Positions 17,000 through 25,399 of a DNA stretch of 64,000 nt are shown in pieces. Origin of the DNA: CAVQRB01 sp963715055. GTDB lineage: Bacteria > Pseudomonadota > Alphaproteobacteria > Rhodobacterales > Rhodobacteraceae. Both the position numbers and the translations under genes were made by a program. The notes under the pieces were generated by a model. That model was given only the letters and a program-made list of their open reading frames with translations, was not told where the DNA came from and did no database searches. The stretch is from contig CAVQRB010000018.1 in NCBI GenBank assembly GCA_963715055.1, forward strand, positions 62,001-126,000, given 5' to 3'. Each line of letters starts with the position of its first letter. The first letter of the stretch is position 1.

Positions 17000-17653
17000 A
17001 TGTCCCACATCACGCTCATCCGCCACGGTCAGGCCAATTCCGCCGCGCGCGACGAAAGAAGCTACGACCGGCTCAGCGCGCTGGGACGGCAGCAGTCGGT
17101 CTGGCTGGGCGACTACCTGCGGCGTCAGAACCTGCACCATGCGCGGCTCTACACGGGCACGCTGAACCGCCATATCGAGACCGCGGACGCCATGGCGATG
17201 GGACTCGAACCCTCCCGCGATCCGCGCCTCAACGAGCTCGAGTATTTCACCCTCGCCAATGCGATGGAGACCCAGCACGGGCTGGTGATGCCGACCGAGC
17301 GCGAAGCCTTCGTGGCCCATCTGCCGCAGGTCTTCGCTGCCTGGCAGCAGGGCCGGATCGAAGGCGCGCCGGAAACCTTCGACGCCTTCGAAACAAGGGT
17401 GCGCGATGCGCTGCATGACATCGGGCAGGGCCAGGGTCCGGCACTCGTCGTGACCTCCGGCGGGCTGATCTCCATGGCCATGCGGCATGTGCTGAACCTC
17501 GACATCGAGGGCATGGCCAAGATGGCGCTTGCGATCTTCAACACCTCGCAGCACCGCCTCTTTCCGCTCGGCGGTACGCTGCTGCCGACCATGTTCAACG
17601 CCGTGCCGCATCTCGAAGAGCCGGACCGGCATTACGCCCAGACTCACCTCTGA
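17000..17653 (+). CDS. Histidine phosphatase superfamily protein (branch 1), second catalytic His replaced
   Basis: A 217-aa protein with the phosphoglycerate-mutase-like fold. The N-terminal ITLIRHGQAN carries the nucleophilic His8 and the Arg of the RHG motif. The TGTLNRHIETA stretch and ELEYF give the further phosphate-pocket residues. Where most members have a second catalytic His (typically x-H-G-G), this protein has VVTSGGLISM, with Ser in place of His. It could still be a slow phosphatase or a binding protein. It heads a plus-strand run with the GST and saccharopine dehydrogenase genes, 15 bases before the GST gene. Confidence 0.8.
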   Translation: MSHITLIRHGQANSAARDERSYDRLSALGRQQSVWLGDYLRRQNLHHARLYTGTLNRHIETADAMAMGLEPSRDPRLNELEYFTLANAMETQHGLVMPTEREAFVAHLPQVFAAWQQGRIEGAPETFDAFETRVRDALHDIGQGQGPALVVTSGGLISMAMRHVLNLDIEGMAKMALAIFNTSQHRLFPLGGTLLPTMFNAVPHLEEPDRHYAQTHL

Positions 17654-17668
17654 AGGAAGGAACGCGCC

Positions 17669-18292
17669 ATGAAACTCTACTACGCCCCCGGCACCATATC
17701 GATCGCGGTCGCCATCACGCTGGAGGAGGTCGGGCACGACTACGAAGCCATCCGCGTCGATTTCAAGAACGCCGAGCAGACGAAACCGGCCTACCTTGCG
17801 ATGAACCCCAAGGGCCGCGTCCCGACACTGGTGACCGACAGCGGAACTCTTCTGACCGAGACCGGCGCCATTCTGGACTACATCGCCGCTCTCGTTCCCG
17901 CCGCAGGGCTGGTGCCGACGGACCCCCTGAAAGCGGCGCAGATGCGCAGCGTGATGTATTACCTCGCCTCCACGATGCATGTGAACCATGCCCACAAGAT
18001 GCGCGGCCACCGCTGGGCGGACCAGCAGTCGAGCTTTGATGACATGACCGCAAAAAGCAGGCAGACCATGACCGACAGCGCCACCTATTTCGCGGATCAC
18101 TGCCTGCAGGGCGACTACGTTCTGGGCGATGCCTTCTCTCTGGCCGACCCTTACGCCTTCACGGTTTGCAACTGGCTCGAAGGCGATGGCGTGGCGATGC
18201 AGGATTTCCCGACGATCACCGCCTATCTCGAGCGCATGCGCGCGCGACCTTCGGTGCAGGCGGTCATCGCGCAACGCATGTTGCCGTCGTGA
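17669..18292 (+). CDS. Glutathione S-transferase family protein
   Basis: A 207-aa GST. The N-terminal thioredoxin fold starts MKLYYAPGTISIAVAITLEE, with the catalytic Ser in the PGTxS motif typical of beta-class GSTs. PKGRVPTLVTD provides the cis-Pro, and LTETGAILDYIA provides the glutathione-binding Glu-Thr pair. The helical C-terminal domain contains FSLADPYAFTVCNW, the conserved N-capping region. It would conjugate or reduce electrophiles with glutathione in the cytoplasm. Its stop overlaps the GTG start of the following gene (GTGA), indicating translational coupling. Confidence 0.88.
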   Translation: MKLYYAPGTISIAVAITLEEVGHDYEAIRVDFKNAEQTKPAYLAMNPKGRVPTLVTDSGTLLTETGAILDYIAALVPAAGLVPTDPLKAAQMRSVMYYLASTMHVNHAHKMRGHRWADQQSSFDDMTAKSRQTMTDSATYFADHCLQGDYVLGDAFSLADPYAFTVCNWLEGDGVAMQDFPTITAYLERMRARPSVQAVIAQRMLPS

Positions 18293-19365
18293 TCCATCTC
18301 TGGGTCCGGGCGGAACAGCGCGACAACGAAAGCCGCGTCGGGCTGACGCCGGATGGAGCACGCGCCTTGCGCGACGCAGGCTTCCGCGTGACCGTCGAGG
18401 CCTCACCGACACGGATCATTCCGGATGCTGCCTATGCGGCGGCAGGCTGCGATATGGCGCCGAGCTACAGCTGGCCCGAAGCACCGGGCGAGGCGATCAT
18501 CTTCGGCCTGAAGGAGTTGCCTGACGACGACACACCACTGACCCACCGGCACATCATGTTCGGACATGCCTACAAGGGGCAGCCGCCAGGGTTGCGCCTG
18601 CTGCGCCGTTTCAGCGAGGGCGGCGGAACGCTGCTCGATCTCGAATACCTGCTCGATGATGACGGTCGCCGGGTGGCGGCTTTCGGCTACTGGGCGGGCT
18701 ACGCCGGTGCTGCCGTTGCCCTCAAATGCTGGATCGCGCAGCAGCAGGGCGGCATCGCCGGAGCGCTTACCAGCTATGCGACGTCACACCACCTGCTGAG
18801 CGCATTACAATCCGATCTGGTAAGCCTCGGGAGCCATCGCCCCACTGCGCTGATCATCGGCGCTCTGGGACGGGTCGGTACAGGGGCCGCTGATCTTTGT
18901 ACCGCCATGGGTGTCGCGACCACGCGCTGGGACATGGCGGAGACCGCCTCGGGTGGCCCCTTCCCGGAAATCCTCGCCCATGATCTTTTCTTCAATTGCA
19001 TTCTGGCGCGCCCCGGCACGCCGGTCTTTGTGCCGCGGGACACCGGTAAACGCCCGCGCAAGCTCAGCGTTATCGGCGATATCGCCTGCGACCCGGACAG
19101 TGATTTCTCGCCCATCAAGGTCTACGACCGGGTCACGACATGGGCCGCACCCGCGCGCCGGGTGCATGACGCGCCACCGCTCGACGTGACGGCCATCGAC
19201 AACCTGCCCTCCCTGCTGCCGCTGGAAAGCAGCGAGGATTTCGCAGGCCAGTTGCTGCCCTGTCTTCTGGGGCTTGGGGATGCAGCCAATCCGGTCTGGT
19301 CAGGGGCCAAAACGATCTTTCAGGATCACCTCGCGCGGCTCGGCGCTCAGGAAAAGACGCGGTAA
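18289..19365 (+). CDS. Saccharopine dehydrogenase (NAD+, L-lysine-forming; LYS1-like)
   Basis: The GTG at 18289 overlaps the GST stop, giving 358 aa. The N-terminus HLWVRAEQRDNESRVGLTPD is the family's alanine-dehydrogenase/PNT-like domain. The nucleotide-binding Rossmann motif follows in the middle (ALIIGALGRVGTGA). Late residues DNLPSLLPLESSEDFAGQL match the LYS1 C-terminal region. The enzyme interconverts saccharopine with lysine plus 2-oxoglutarate. Bacteria with this gene normally make lysine through diaminopimelate, so a catabolic or alternative role is likely. The last 19 bases overlap the convergent SDR gene. Confidence 0.83.
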   Translation: MIHLWVRAEQRDNESRVGLTPDGARALRDAGFRVTVEASPTRIIPDAAYAAAGCDMAPSYSWPEAPGEAIIFGLKELPDDDTPLTHRHIMFGHAYKGQPPGLRLLRRFSEGGGTLLDLEYLLDDDGRRVAAFGYWAGYAGAAVALKCWIAQQQGGIAGALTSYATSHHLLSALQSDLVSLGSHRPTALIIGALGRVGTGAADLCTAMGVATTRWDMAETASGGPFPEILAHDLFFNCILARPGTPVFVPRDTGKRPRKLSVIGDIACDPDSDFSPIKVYDRVTTWAAPARRVHDAPPLDVTAIDNLPSLLPLESSEDFAGQLLPCLLGLGDAANPVWSGAKTIFQDHLARLGAQEKTR

Positions 19366-20081
19366 TAGATCCAGTCGGGCAGGAACTGGCTCAAGCGGAA
19401 CACCCAGGAAAAGACCCGCGGAAAGCTGATCTTGAATCGGTCCGTCTGCATGTGATCGAACATGATCTGTGCCGCCGCTTCAGGCTCCATGATGAAGGGC
19501 ATCGCAAAATCGTTCTTGGCCGTCAGCTGCGTCTTGATGAAGCCGGGATTGGCCACCTGCACCTGGACGCCGGTCTTGCGCAGGTCGGCATACATGCATT
19601 CGGCCAGCGACATCGTCCCCGCCTTGGAGGCCGTATAGCCGATGGAGCCCGGCAGACCGCGAAACCCGGTGAGGCTGCTGGTGATGACGACATGGCCGTT
19701 GTCCCGCGCAACCATCTGCGGCACGATCTGCCCCATCACGCGGATCAGTCCGGTGAAATTGATGTCGGCCATGGCCGTGGCCTCTTTCGCGTTCCAGTCC
19801 TGCGCGCCGAAGGGCCAGTAGACCCCGGCGAGATAGACGACGCCATCCACCTCGCCCACCGCTTCCGCTGCCGCCCTGACGCTCTCGTCATCCGAAACAT
19901 CAACGACCTCGTAGGACGCCGGTCCCGGCAGGCTCTCGACCAGAGCGGCGAGTTTTTCCTCCGACCGTGCCGAAACGATGACATGCACGCCGGCCGCATT
20001 CATCTTGCGCGCCAGGGCGGCACCCAGACCATCGCTCGCCCCGACGAGCCAGTAGCGTTTTCCCTGCCAGTTGCGCATCAT
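19347..20081 (-). CDS. Short-chain dehydrogenase, last gene of RpoE-linked operon
   Basis: A 244-aa classical SDR. The cofactor motif is WLVGASDGLGAALA, the structural motif is YLAGVY in place of the usual NNAG, and the catalytic set is Ser in SSLTG and Tyr-x-x-x-Lys in YTASKAG. The C-terminus ends in a hydrophobic, aromatic stretch (RVFSWVFRLSQFLPDWIYY) that may associate with membrane. It is the fifth and last gene of the minus-strand operon downstream of the amine oxidase. An SDR in this position is part of the conserved RpoE-ChrR neighbourhood in Rhodobacter relatives. Its substrate is unknown, but a lipid is plausible. Confidence 0.8.
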   Translation of the reverse strand: MMRNWQGKRYWLVGASDGLGAALARKMNAAGVHVIVSARSEEKLAALVESLPGPASYEVVDVSDDESVRAAAEAVGEVDGVVYLAGVYWPFGAQDWNAKEATAMADINFTGLIRVMGQIVPQMVARDNGHVVITSSLTGFRGLPGSIGYTASKAGTMSLAECMYADLRKTGVQVQVANPGFIKTQLTAKNDFAMPFIMEPEAAAQIMFDHMQTDRFKISFPRVFSWVFRLSQFLPDWIYYRVFS

Positions 20082-20638
20082 GTCTCCTTGGGCCGCATGG
20101 TGGCCACAAGCTCGGCGACCTTGATGCCGAACTTGCGGAACTGCGAGCGGTTCATGATCGTGCCGTTGGGCGTAAGATACATCCAGTCGACGGTATTCAG
20201 GACATGGCCACCGGACTCCTTTGGCAACCTGATGTCATAGCGCAGGAGTACCGTTGGCCCCGATTGCCGCCCCATGCCGGTGCCGACCACATCGTCCGCC
20301 CTCGCGCGGATCGTGCCATCTCCGGTCAGTTCGAGACGCCATTCGCGGTTCTGGACGCTGCCGTCATCGTAAAGGAACTTCTCCGTCATCACGCCGCTGT
20401 TGCCATCCCAAACCGCGTGAAAATCCGCCGTGAAGCGGCTGCTCACGCGCCCCATGGGGCCATAGATGACACCCTCGCAGAGAAGCGGCCCGTTCAGATG
20501 CTTGCGCACATCGAAGGCCGGTCCTTCGTCCTCGTAGTCTTGCGGCCGCTGCGCCACGAAGCCCGCCCGGTGGGTGCGGAGCCACACCAGGGCGAGCGTC
20601 AGCAGCGCGCCGAGCAGCATGTAAATCCAGGCATTCAT
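20078..20638 (-). CDS. DUF3833 family protein
   Basis: A 186-aa protein with one N-terminal membrane helix (WIYMLLGALLTLALVWL) and a soluble domain. It carries DUF3833 features: FDVRKHLNGPLLCEGVIYGP, RFTADFHAVWDG, and TVDWMYLTPNGTIMNRSQF near the end. No biochemical function is established. Its stop overlaps the start of the SDR gene (ATGA). Within this operon it sits between a GPH-type transporter and the SDR, as in other RpoE-ChrR loci. A lipocalin-like lipid-binding role is conceivable but not shown by the sequence. Confidence 0.8.
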   Translation of the reverse strand: MNAWIYMLLGALLTLALVWLRTHRAGFVAQRPQDYEDEGPAFDVRKHLNGPLLCEGVIYGPMGRVSSRFTADFHAVWDGNSGVMTEKFLYDDGSVQNREWRLELTGDGTIRARADDVVGTGMGRQSGPTVLLRYDIRLPKESGGHVLNTVDWMYLTPNGTIMNRSQFRKFGIKVAELVATMRPKET

Positions 20639-20641
20639 GTC

Positions 20642-21877
20642 TCAGACCTCCTTGAGGTTGGTCACGGCCAGCAAGAGGATGGCGATCAATTTCAATGCGC
20701 AGGGCACAGCGGCATAAAGCACGGTCAGAAGGTTCAGCGCCTCGGGCGAGTTCTGCGCCCCGGCACCGCTCTGGAACCCTGCCGTCTCCAGCATCGGCAG
20801 CAGGCTGACTGCCGCGAAGGCCAGGGTGAATTTGGAAACGAAGGACCACAGACCGAACCCCTCGGAAGCGGAGGGCGAGACATGCGACATGCGGCGCGCG
20901 AAGATCGCCGGCAGCAGCGTCAGATCCGCGCCGAGGGTTGCGCCCGACGCCACGCAGATGGCGGCGAAAAGTACCCAGTCCCCCGGCCCCAGCGTGAAGG
21001 CCAACGCAAAGGAGGCGATCGCCAGCACCATGGCGAGCACGAGCACATCCTTTTCGCCGAAGCGCTCCGCCAGAATGCCCCAAACCGGTGCCGCAAGGGC
21101 CGCAGAGAGAAAGAATATCAACAGAAGCGGGCCTTCGAGCCCGGGCGCTTCCAACCGGCTTTCGACGAAGAAGAGAAACAGGCTCGACGTCACGGCGACA
21201 GGGGCGGCATTGACCAGCGCGATCAGCAGCAAGCGCCGCGCCAGTGGGTCCGAAAGCACCGCAGCAAAACCCGTGGAAGCGGCCAGACCGGCAGTGCTCC
21301 ATTCGCTCCGCATCGCCCAGGCGGCGCAACCGGCCAGTACGGTAAAGCCCAAGGCGAACCCCGCGAAAGGCTGCGCCATGGCGACCCCCAGCGCCACGGG
21401 TGCGACAGCGGCGATGCAAACTCCGGTCAGGGCGCCGGTCTCTCGCCAGCGCGCGAGTTGCAGATGCCCCTGCCCGGGCAGTTGCGCCGCCTTGATCACC
21501 CCTTGCGCATAGAAATTGATGGTGAGGAAGCTGAAGGCGGAAAACACCAGCGTCAGGGTGAGGCCGAACCACACAAGCGGCGGCAAGAGCGGCGGCACGG
21601 CAAAAAGGGCGAGCATCGCCAGAGCAATGATCACACAGGCTATTGTCACGGCCTGCGCCCGGTGATCCCGCCACCGCTCGGAGAGCCGACCCAGCAGCGG
21701 ATCCTGCACAACATCCAGCAGACGCAGGCCGAAGAGCACCGCTCCCAGAGCCGCAAGGGAGACGCCGTATTGGTCGAGGTAGAACTTGGGCGCGTGGATA
21801 TAGATCGGCAGGCCGGCAGCCGCCAGCAAGGCAGCAAACAGGGAGTACGCGGGAAGGCGGTCGGCAAATGCGGTCAT
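20642..21877 (-). CDS. MFS transporter of the GPH / MFS_2 type
   Basis: A 411-aa polytopic protein with about twelve hydrophobic segments. The cytoplasmic motif RLLDVVQDPLLGRLSERWR early in the chain is the GPH (glycoside-pentoside-hexuronide:cation symporter) hallmark, also found in lipid carriers of the MFSD2 type. The second half contains WGILAERFGEKDVLV, the repeat of this motif. Classic members import sugars. In this stress operon beside lipid-related genes a lipid or fatty-acid cargo is also reasonable. The start overlaps the stop of the DUF1365 gene by one base. Confidence 0.83.
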   Translation of the reverse strand: MTAFADRLPAYSLFAALLAAAGLPIYIHAPKFYLDQYGVSLAALGAVLFGLRLLDVVQDPLLGRLSERWRDHRAQAVTIACVIIALAMLALFAVPPLLPPLVWFGLTLTLVFSAFSFLTINFYAQGVIKAAQLPGQGHLQLARWRETGALTGVCIAAVAPVALGVAMAQPFAGFALGFTVLAGCAAWAMRSEWSTAGLAASTGFAAVLSDPLARRLLLIALVNAAPVAVTSSLFLFFVESRLEAPGLEGPLLLIFFLSAALAAPVWGILAERFGEKDVLVLAMVLAIASFALAFTLGPGDWVLFAAICVASGATLGADLTLLPAIFARRMSHVSPSASEGFGLWSFVSKFTLAFAAVSLLPMLETAGFQSGAGAQNSPEALNLLTVLYAAVPCALKLIAILLLAVTNLKEV

Positions 21878-22635
21878 CAGCGGGACACTTCCTTGCCCGG
21901 CGGCGTGGGACGGGTCCGGTAGGTCGCGCCCTTGATCCAGAGCTTGAGGGCCTGCCAGTGGATCAGCAGCAGAACACGCCGAGCGCCAAAGGGTCTGCGC
22001 ATCATGAAGCGCAGGATCGCCCCGTTGCTCAGCGGTTTGCGTTTACCGGTAAGCGTGGCGATCAGCCCGCCCTTGTCGCGGTCGTAGTCGATCCAGATGC
22101 CGATGCGCTCCGCGTTGATGTCGAAGCGGAAATTGTAGCCGCCATCGATGGGCTGGAAGGGCGAGACGTGAAAGATCTTCTGCGCGCTCAGCGTGTCAGA
22201 CGGCAGGATCGGACGCAGGTCCGGATGGGCGCAGAGGTAGCTGTGGCGATCGCCGAAGGTGTTGCTGACCTCCGCGATGACGGTGACCAGCGCGCCATCC
22301 TGCCTGCGGCACAGCCAGAAACTAACCGGGTTGAAAACATGGCCGAGCACGCGTGGTTGCGCCAGAAGCTCGATCCGCGCGACGCCGGTGATCTGGTGCT
22401 GTTCGAGCACATCGCGCACCCATGCCGCTCCACGTCCCTGCTGCGGCGCACCGCCGTGATCGCTGTCTTGAAGCGATGTCAGCCCTGCCCGGTTCCGACC
22501 GAAAAGCCGCGGACCCGTGATATCGGCCTCCGCATCCAACAGGATGTAATCCACGGAATAGCGGAAGGCATTCTCGATGGCGCCCTTTCTTCCGTGAAAG
22601 GTCATGCCTGCGATATGATCGACCACAGGTGTCAT
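21877..22635 (-). CDS. DUF1365 family protein
   Basis: A 252-aa protein of DUF1365. Family signatures include the N-terminal GRKGAIENAFRYSVDYILLD, the central HVFNPVSFWLC, and EVSNTFGDRHSYL. Members are regularly paired with an FAD-dependent amine-oxidase-like protein, as here, and with cyclopropane-fatty-acid-synthase-like methylases, which are absent from this window. The function is not established; modification of membrane fatty acids is the usual proposal. The start overlaps the oxidase stop (ATGA). Confidence 0.85.
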   Translation of the reverse strand: MTPVVDHIAGMTFHGRKGAIENAFRYSVDYILLDAEADITGPRLFGRNRAGLTSLQDSDHGGAPQQGRGAAWVRDVLEQHQITGVARIELLAQPRVLGHVFNPVSFWLCRRQDGALVTVIAEVSNTFGDRHSYLCAHPDLRPILPSDTLSAQKIFHVSPFQPIDGGYNFRFDINAERIGIWIDYDRDKGGLIATLTGKRKPLSNGAILRFMMRRPFGARRVLLLIHWQALKLWIKGATYRTRPTPPGKEVSR

Positions 22636-23960
22636 TCCGCCGCCAGCCTGAACGCTGTTTTCGCCCGCAAGGCCTGAACCACGTCGACGGCGCTCGAGAG
22701 CCCGTCCTCATGGAAACCGTTCTTCATCCAGGCACCGCAAAACCAGGTGTTGTCGGTGCCGTTGAAGGCCCGGACGTCGCCTTGTGCGGCAAGGGCTGCC
22801 AGATCGTAGACCGGGTGGCGCATCGTCACCGTGTCGTAGATCAATTCCTCCCGGATAACCCTCTTGGTGTTCAGCGTCACGAAATGAGGGTCGTTCATCG
22901 GGATCGGCTGCAACGAGTTCATCCAGTAGGTCAGATCGATACGGTCCGATCGAGCCTCAGCATCCTCGGTATAGACCCAGGAGGCCCAGGTCTTACGGTT
23001 CTTTGGCATCATCCGCTCGTCCGCGTGCAGGACGACATCATTGGGCTGATAGGCGATTGCACCGAGCGCTTTGCGTTCCGCCTCGGAGGGATCGCCGAGC
23101 AGGCGCAGGCTGTCATCGGAATGGGTCGCGAAGACCACGTGATCGAAGTGTTCGGCCTCGCCCGCTTCCGGCCGGACCTGCACCGCGCCGCCACTGCGCG
23201 TCACCGAGCGGACCGCGGCACCTAGCCGGATAGCGACGCCGCTGCGCCGCAAGGCCGCCTGCAAGCGATCCACATATTGCACCGAGCCGCCCTGCACCGT
23301 GTACCATTGATGTTGCCCCGTGGTGTTCAGGAGCGCGTGGTTCTCGAAGAAGCGCACCATGGCATGGGCCGGAAACTCCAGGATCTTCTCCGTTGGCGTC
23401 GACCAGATCGCGCCGGAGAAGGGCAGAAGGTAGTAATCCCGGAACCAATCGCCGGTGCCCATTTTCGCCAGAAAATCGCCGAGCGACAACGATTGATCCT
23501 GTGCTACCTCGAGGGCGTTCTTGTTGAACTTCAGAATATCGCGCACCATCCCGAGAAACCGCGGCGACACCGCATTGCGGCGTTGCGCGAAAAGCGCATC
23601 AAGGCTGGTCAGGGCATATTCCAGCCGTCCGCCGTGAAAGGATGCGCCGAAGCTCATGTTCGACTTGACCACCGGCACGCCAAGCTCGTCGAAGAGCGCT
23701 GTCATGTAAGGATAATTGGCATGGTTGAAGACGATGAACCCGGTGTCCACAGGTTGATCGCCGTTCTTGCCGGCCATCCGGGTACGGGCGTGTCCGCCAA
23801 GGCGCCCTTCCGCCTCGAAGAGCGTGACATGATGCTCTCGCGCCAACATGTGCGCAGCACCCATTCCCGAAATCCCTCCTCCGATGACAGCGATCCTTAG
23901 CGGGTTGGACTTGGCGAAATCGCGCGGAGCGGTTCCGGCGGTCATGGCTTCAAAAGGCAT
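22632..23960 (-). CDS. FAD-dependent amine-oxidase-like protein, first gene of RpoE-linked operon
   Basis: A 442-aa flavoprotein. The dinucleotide motif IAVIGGGISGMGAAHML is followed by the Glu at the end of strand two (LFEAEGRLGGHARTR). The C-terminal FAD motif lies in FCGAWMKNGFHEDGLSSA. It belongs to the protoporphyrinogen-oxidase/phytoene-desaturase-like group. Its relatives in RpoE-controlled operons have been linked to fatty-acid desaturation in furan fatty-acid synthesis. I infer such a role by position, and exact orthology to UfaD cannot be decided here. A probable RpoE promoter lies 37-66 bases upstream. Confidence 0.85.
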   Translation of the reverse strand: MPFEAMTAGTAPRDFAKSNPLRIAVIGGGISGMGAAHMLAREHHVTLFEAEGRLGGHARTRMAGKNGDQPVDTGFIVFNHANYPYMTALFDELGVPVVKSNMSFGASFHGGRLEYALTSLDALFAQRRNAVSPRFLGMVRDILKFNKNALEVAQDQSLSLGDFLAKMGTGDWFRDYYLLPFSGAIWSTPTEKILEFPAHAMVRFFENHALLNTTGQHQWYTVQGGSVQYVDRLQAALRRSGVAIRLGAAVRSVTRSGGAVQVRPEAGEAEHFDHVVFATHSDDSLRLLGDPSEAERKALGAIAYQPNDVVLHADERMMPKNRKTWASWVYTEDAEARSDRIDLTYWMNSLQPIPMNDPHFVTLNTKRVIREELIYDTVTMRHPVYDLAALAAQGDVRAFNGTDNTWFCGAWMKNGFHEDGLSSAVDVVQALRAKTAFRLAAE

Positions 23961-23996
23961 TGAAAGGGTTCTTCCGGTCTGGGCTTGGTGTTGTCA

Positions 23997-24026
23997 GGTA
24001 TACGGCGCCTCGATCGGACTGGATGA
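23997..24026 (-). promoter_or_regulatory. Probable RpoE (group IV sigma) promoter for the oxidase operon
   Basis: On the minus strand TCATCC (24021-24026), 18 bases, then TATACC (23997-24002). The spacing is the same as in the divergent promoter, and the -35 differs by one base from TGATCC. The predicted transcript would have a leader of about 30 bases before the oxidase ATG. The -10 match is weaker than that of the rpoE promoter. Confidence 0.55.
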
Positions 24027-24038
24027 ATAAAGATTATT

Positions 24039-24068
24039 TGATCCAGTTGTGCATCCGCGGCGTAATCT
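24039..24068 (+). promoter_or_regulatory. Probable autoregulatory RpoE promoter
   Basis: TGATCC (24039-24044), 18 bases, then TAATCT (24063-24068). Rhodobacter RpoE recognises TGATC-type -35 and TAA-type -10 elements at this spacing, so this is a strong match. A start near 24075 would leave about 100 bases of leader before the preferred rpoE start codon. Confidence 0.7.
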
Positions 24069-24177
24069 GCTTATGTTGATGGAACATGACATACAAAACC
24101 GACCGGAGATCTCTGGCGCTTCTGGACGCTTCCCGCGACCAGAGCGCAGCATTGGCTCCAAGACAAGGCAAATCGTG

Positions 24178-24729
24178 GTGACGGGTGACAGTGCATCGAC
24201 ACGGATGTTGTGGGTCGGCCACATGGCACGTATCCGCGACAACAAGGACCGGGCGGCCTTTTCGGAAATCTTTGATCATTTCGCCCCGCGGGTGAAAGGC
24301 TTCCTGATGAAGTCGGGCGCCGATGCTTCGCTGGCGGAAGAGTGCACCCAGGATGTGATGGCAGCGCTTTGGCACAAGGCGCACCAGTTCGATGCGTCGC
24401 GGGCCTCGGTCGCGACATGGATTTTCACGATCGCGCGAAACCGCAAGATCGACCTGCTGCGCCGCCAGCGCAGACCCGAACCCGAAGATTTGACCTGGGG
24501 CCCGGAGGCCGAACCGGATCAGGAAGACGTGGTCAGCCTGCAACAAGAAACGGAAATGCTGGGAGCGGCGCTGGCCGAACTCCCTGCAGCACAACGGGAA
24601 TTGATTGAAAAGGCGTATTTCGGGGATCTGACCCATAGCGAAATCGCCGCTGAAACCGGTCTGCCACTCGGCACGATCAAATCCAGAATACGGTTGGCGC
24701 TGGACCGCCTGCGCCACGCAATGAAGTGA
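24178..24729 (+). CDS. rpoE: RNA polymerase sigma factor RpoE (group IV, ChrR-controlled)
   Basis: The frame is open from 24049, but that start lies inside the predicted promoter. I chose the GTG at 24178 because AAGG is 9 bases upstream and the resulting 183-aa protein aligns at its N-terminus with Rhodobacter RpoE. GTG 24175 and ATG 24205 are alternatives. Region 2 carries RAAFSEIFDHFAPRVKGFLM, AEECTQDVMAALWHKAHQFD and ATWIFTIARNRKIDLLRR. Region 4 carries AQRELIEKAYFGDLTHSEIA and GTIKSRIRLALDRLR. It directs transcription of singlet-oxygen defence genes when released from ChrR, whose gene follows eight bases downstream. Confidence 0.9.
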   Translation: MTGDSASTRMLWVGHMARIRDNKDRAAFSEIFDHFAPRVKGFLMKSGADASLAEECTQDVMAALWHKAHQFDASRASVATWIFTIARNRKIDLLRRQRRPEPEDLTWGPEAEPDQEDVVSLQQETEMLGAALAELPAAQRELIEKAYFGDLTHSEIAAETGLPLGTIKSRIRLALDRLRHAMK

Positions 24730-24736
24730 TAAAAAC

Positions 24737-25396
24737 ATGACAGACAAGATCAAACATCATCTGAACGACGCCCTGCTGATGGGTTATTCCTCCGGGATAT
24801 TGCCGGAGGCTTTCAACCTGATGGTTGCGGCGCATCTGTCGCTCTGCGACGAGTGTCGCGCGCGCTCCGAGAGTTTCGATGCCCTTGGCGGCGAGATCCT
24901 CGATCACGGGAATGCTTGCGATGTCGCACCGCTGCGCGGGTCGAGTTTCGAGGCGACTTTGGCGCTGATCGATGGCGGGCCGGTGAATGAGACCCCAGCC
25001 CCTGCGATGCCCGACGCGGTGCTTCCGAAGCCGCTGCGCGACTATGTGGGTGGCGATCTCGACGCGATCCGCTGGAAGTCCATCGGCATGGGTGTGAAGC
25101 AGGCGATCCTGCCGACGTCGAAGACCGCCACGGCGCGCCTCCTGCTGATACCCGCCGGTATGGCGATGCCGGACCACGGCCACCGCGGGACCGAGATGAC
25201 GATGGTTCTGCAAGGTGCATTTCAGGACGAGGACGGGTATTTCGCCCGCGGCGACGTGGAAATTGCGGACAGCGATCTGCATCACACGCCGGTTGCCGAC
25301 ATCCACGAGGATTGCATCTGCCTCGCCGTAACCGATGCCCCGCTGCAATTCAACGGGCTCATTCCGAAGATCGCGCAGCGCTTCCTGCGCATCTGA
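24737..25396 (+). CDS. chrR: Zinc-binding anti-sigma factor ChrR
   Basis: A 219-aa protein with two domains. The N-terminal ZAS domain has His8, His33, Cys37 and Cys40 (H-x3-C-x2-C in AAHLSLCDEC). It holds RpoE inactive. The C-terminal cupin domain (about residues 110-205) has the metal-binding pattern H-x-H-x3-E in DHGHRGTEMTM and a later His pair in DLHHTP. These correspond to the residues needed for the singlet-oxygen response in Rhodobacter ChrR. It is co-transcribed with rpoE and lies three bases from the convergent MR/MLE gene. Confidence 0.9.
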   Translation: MTDKIKHHLNDALLMGYSSGILPEAFNLMVAAHLSLCDECRARSESFDALGGEILDHGNACDVAPLRGSSFEATLALIDGGPVNETPAPAMPDAVLPKPLRDYVGGDLDAIRWKSIGMGVKQAILPTSKTATARLLLIPAGMAMPDHGHRGTEMTMVLQGAFQDEDGYFARGDVEIADSDLHHTPVADIHEDCICLAVTDAPLQFNGLIPKIAQRFLRI

Positions 25397-25399
25397 CGC

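Noticed and set aside
24049..24177. Upstream extension of rpoE from 24049
   Set aside because: This start lies inside the predicted RpoE promoter (-35 at 24039, -10 at 24063), so it could not be on the transcript; the extra residues do not resemble the family.
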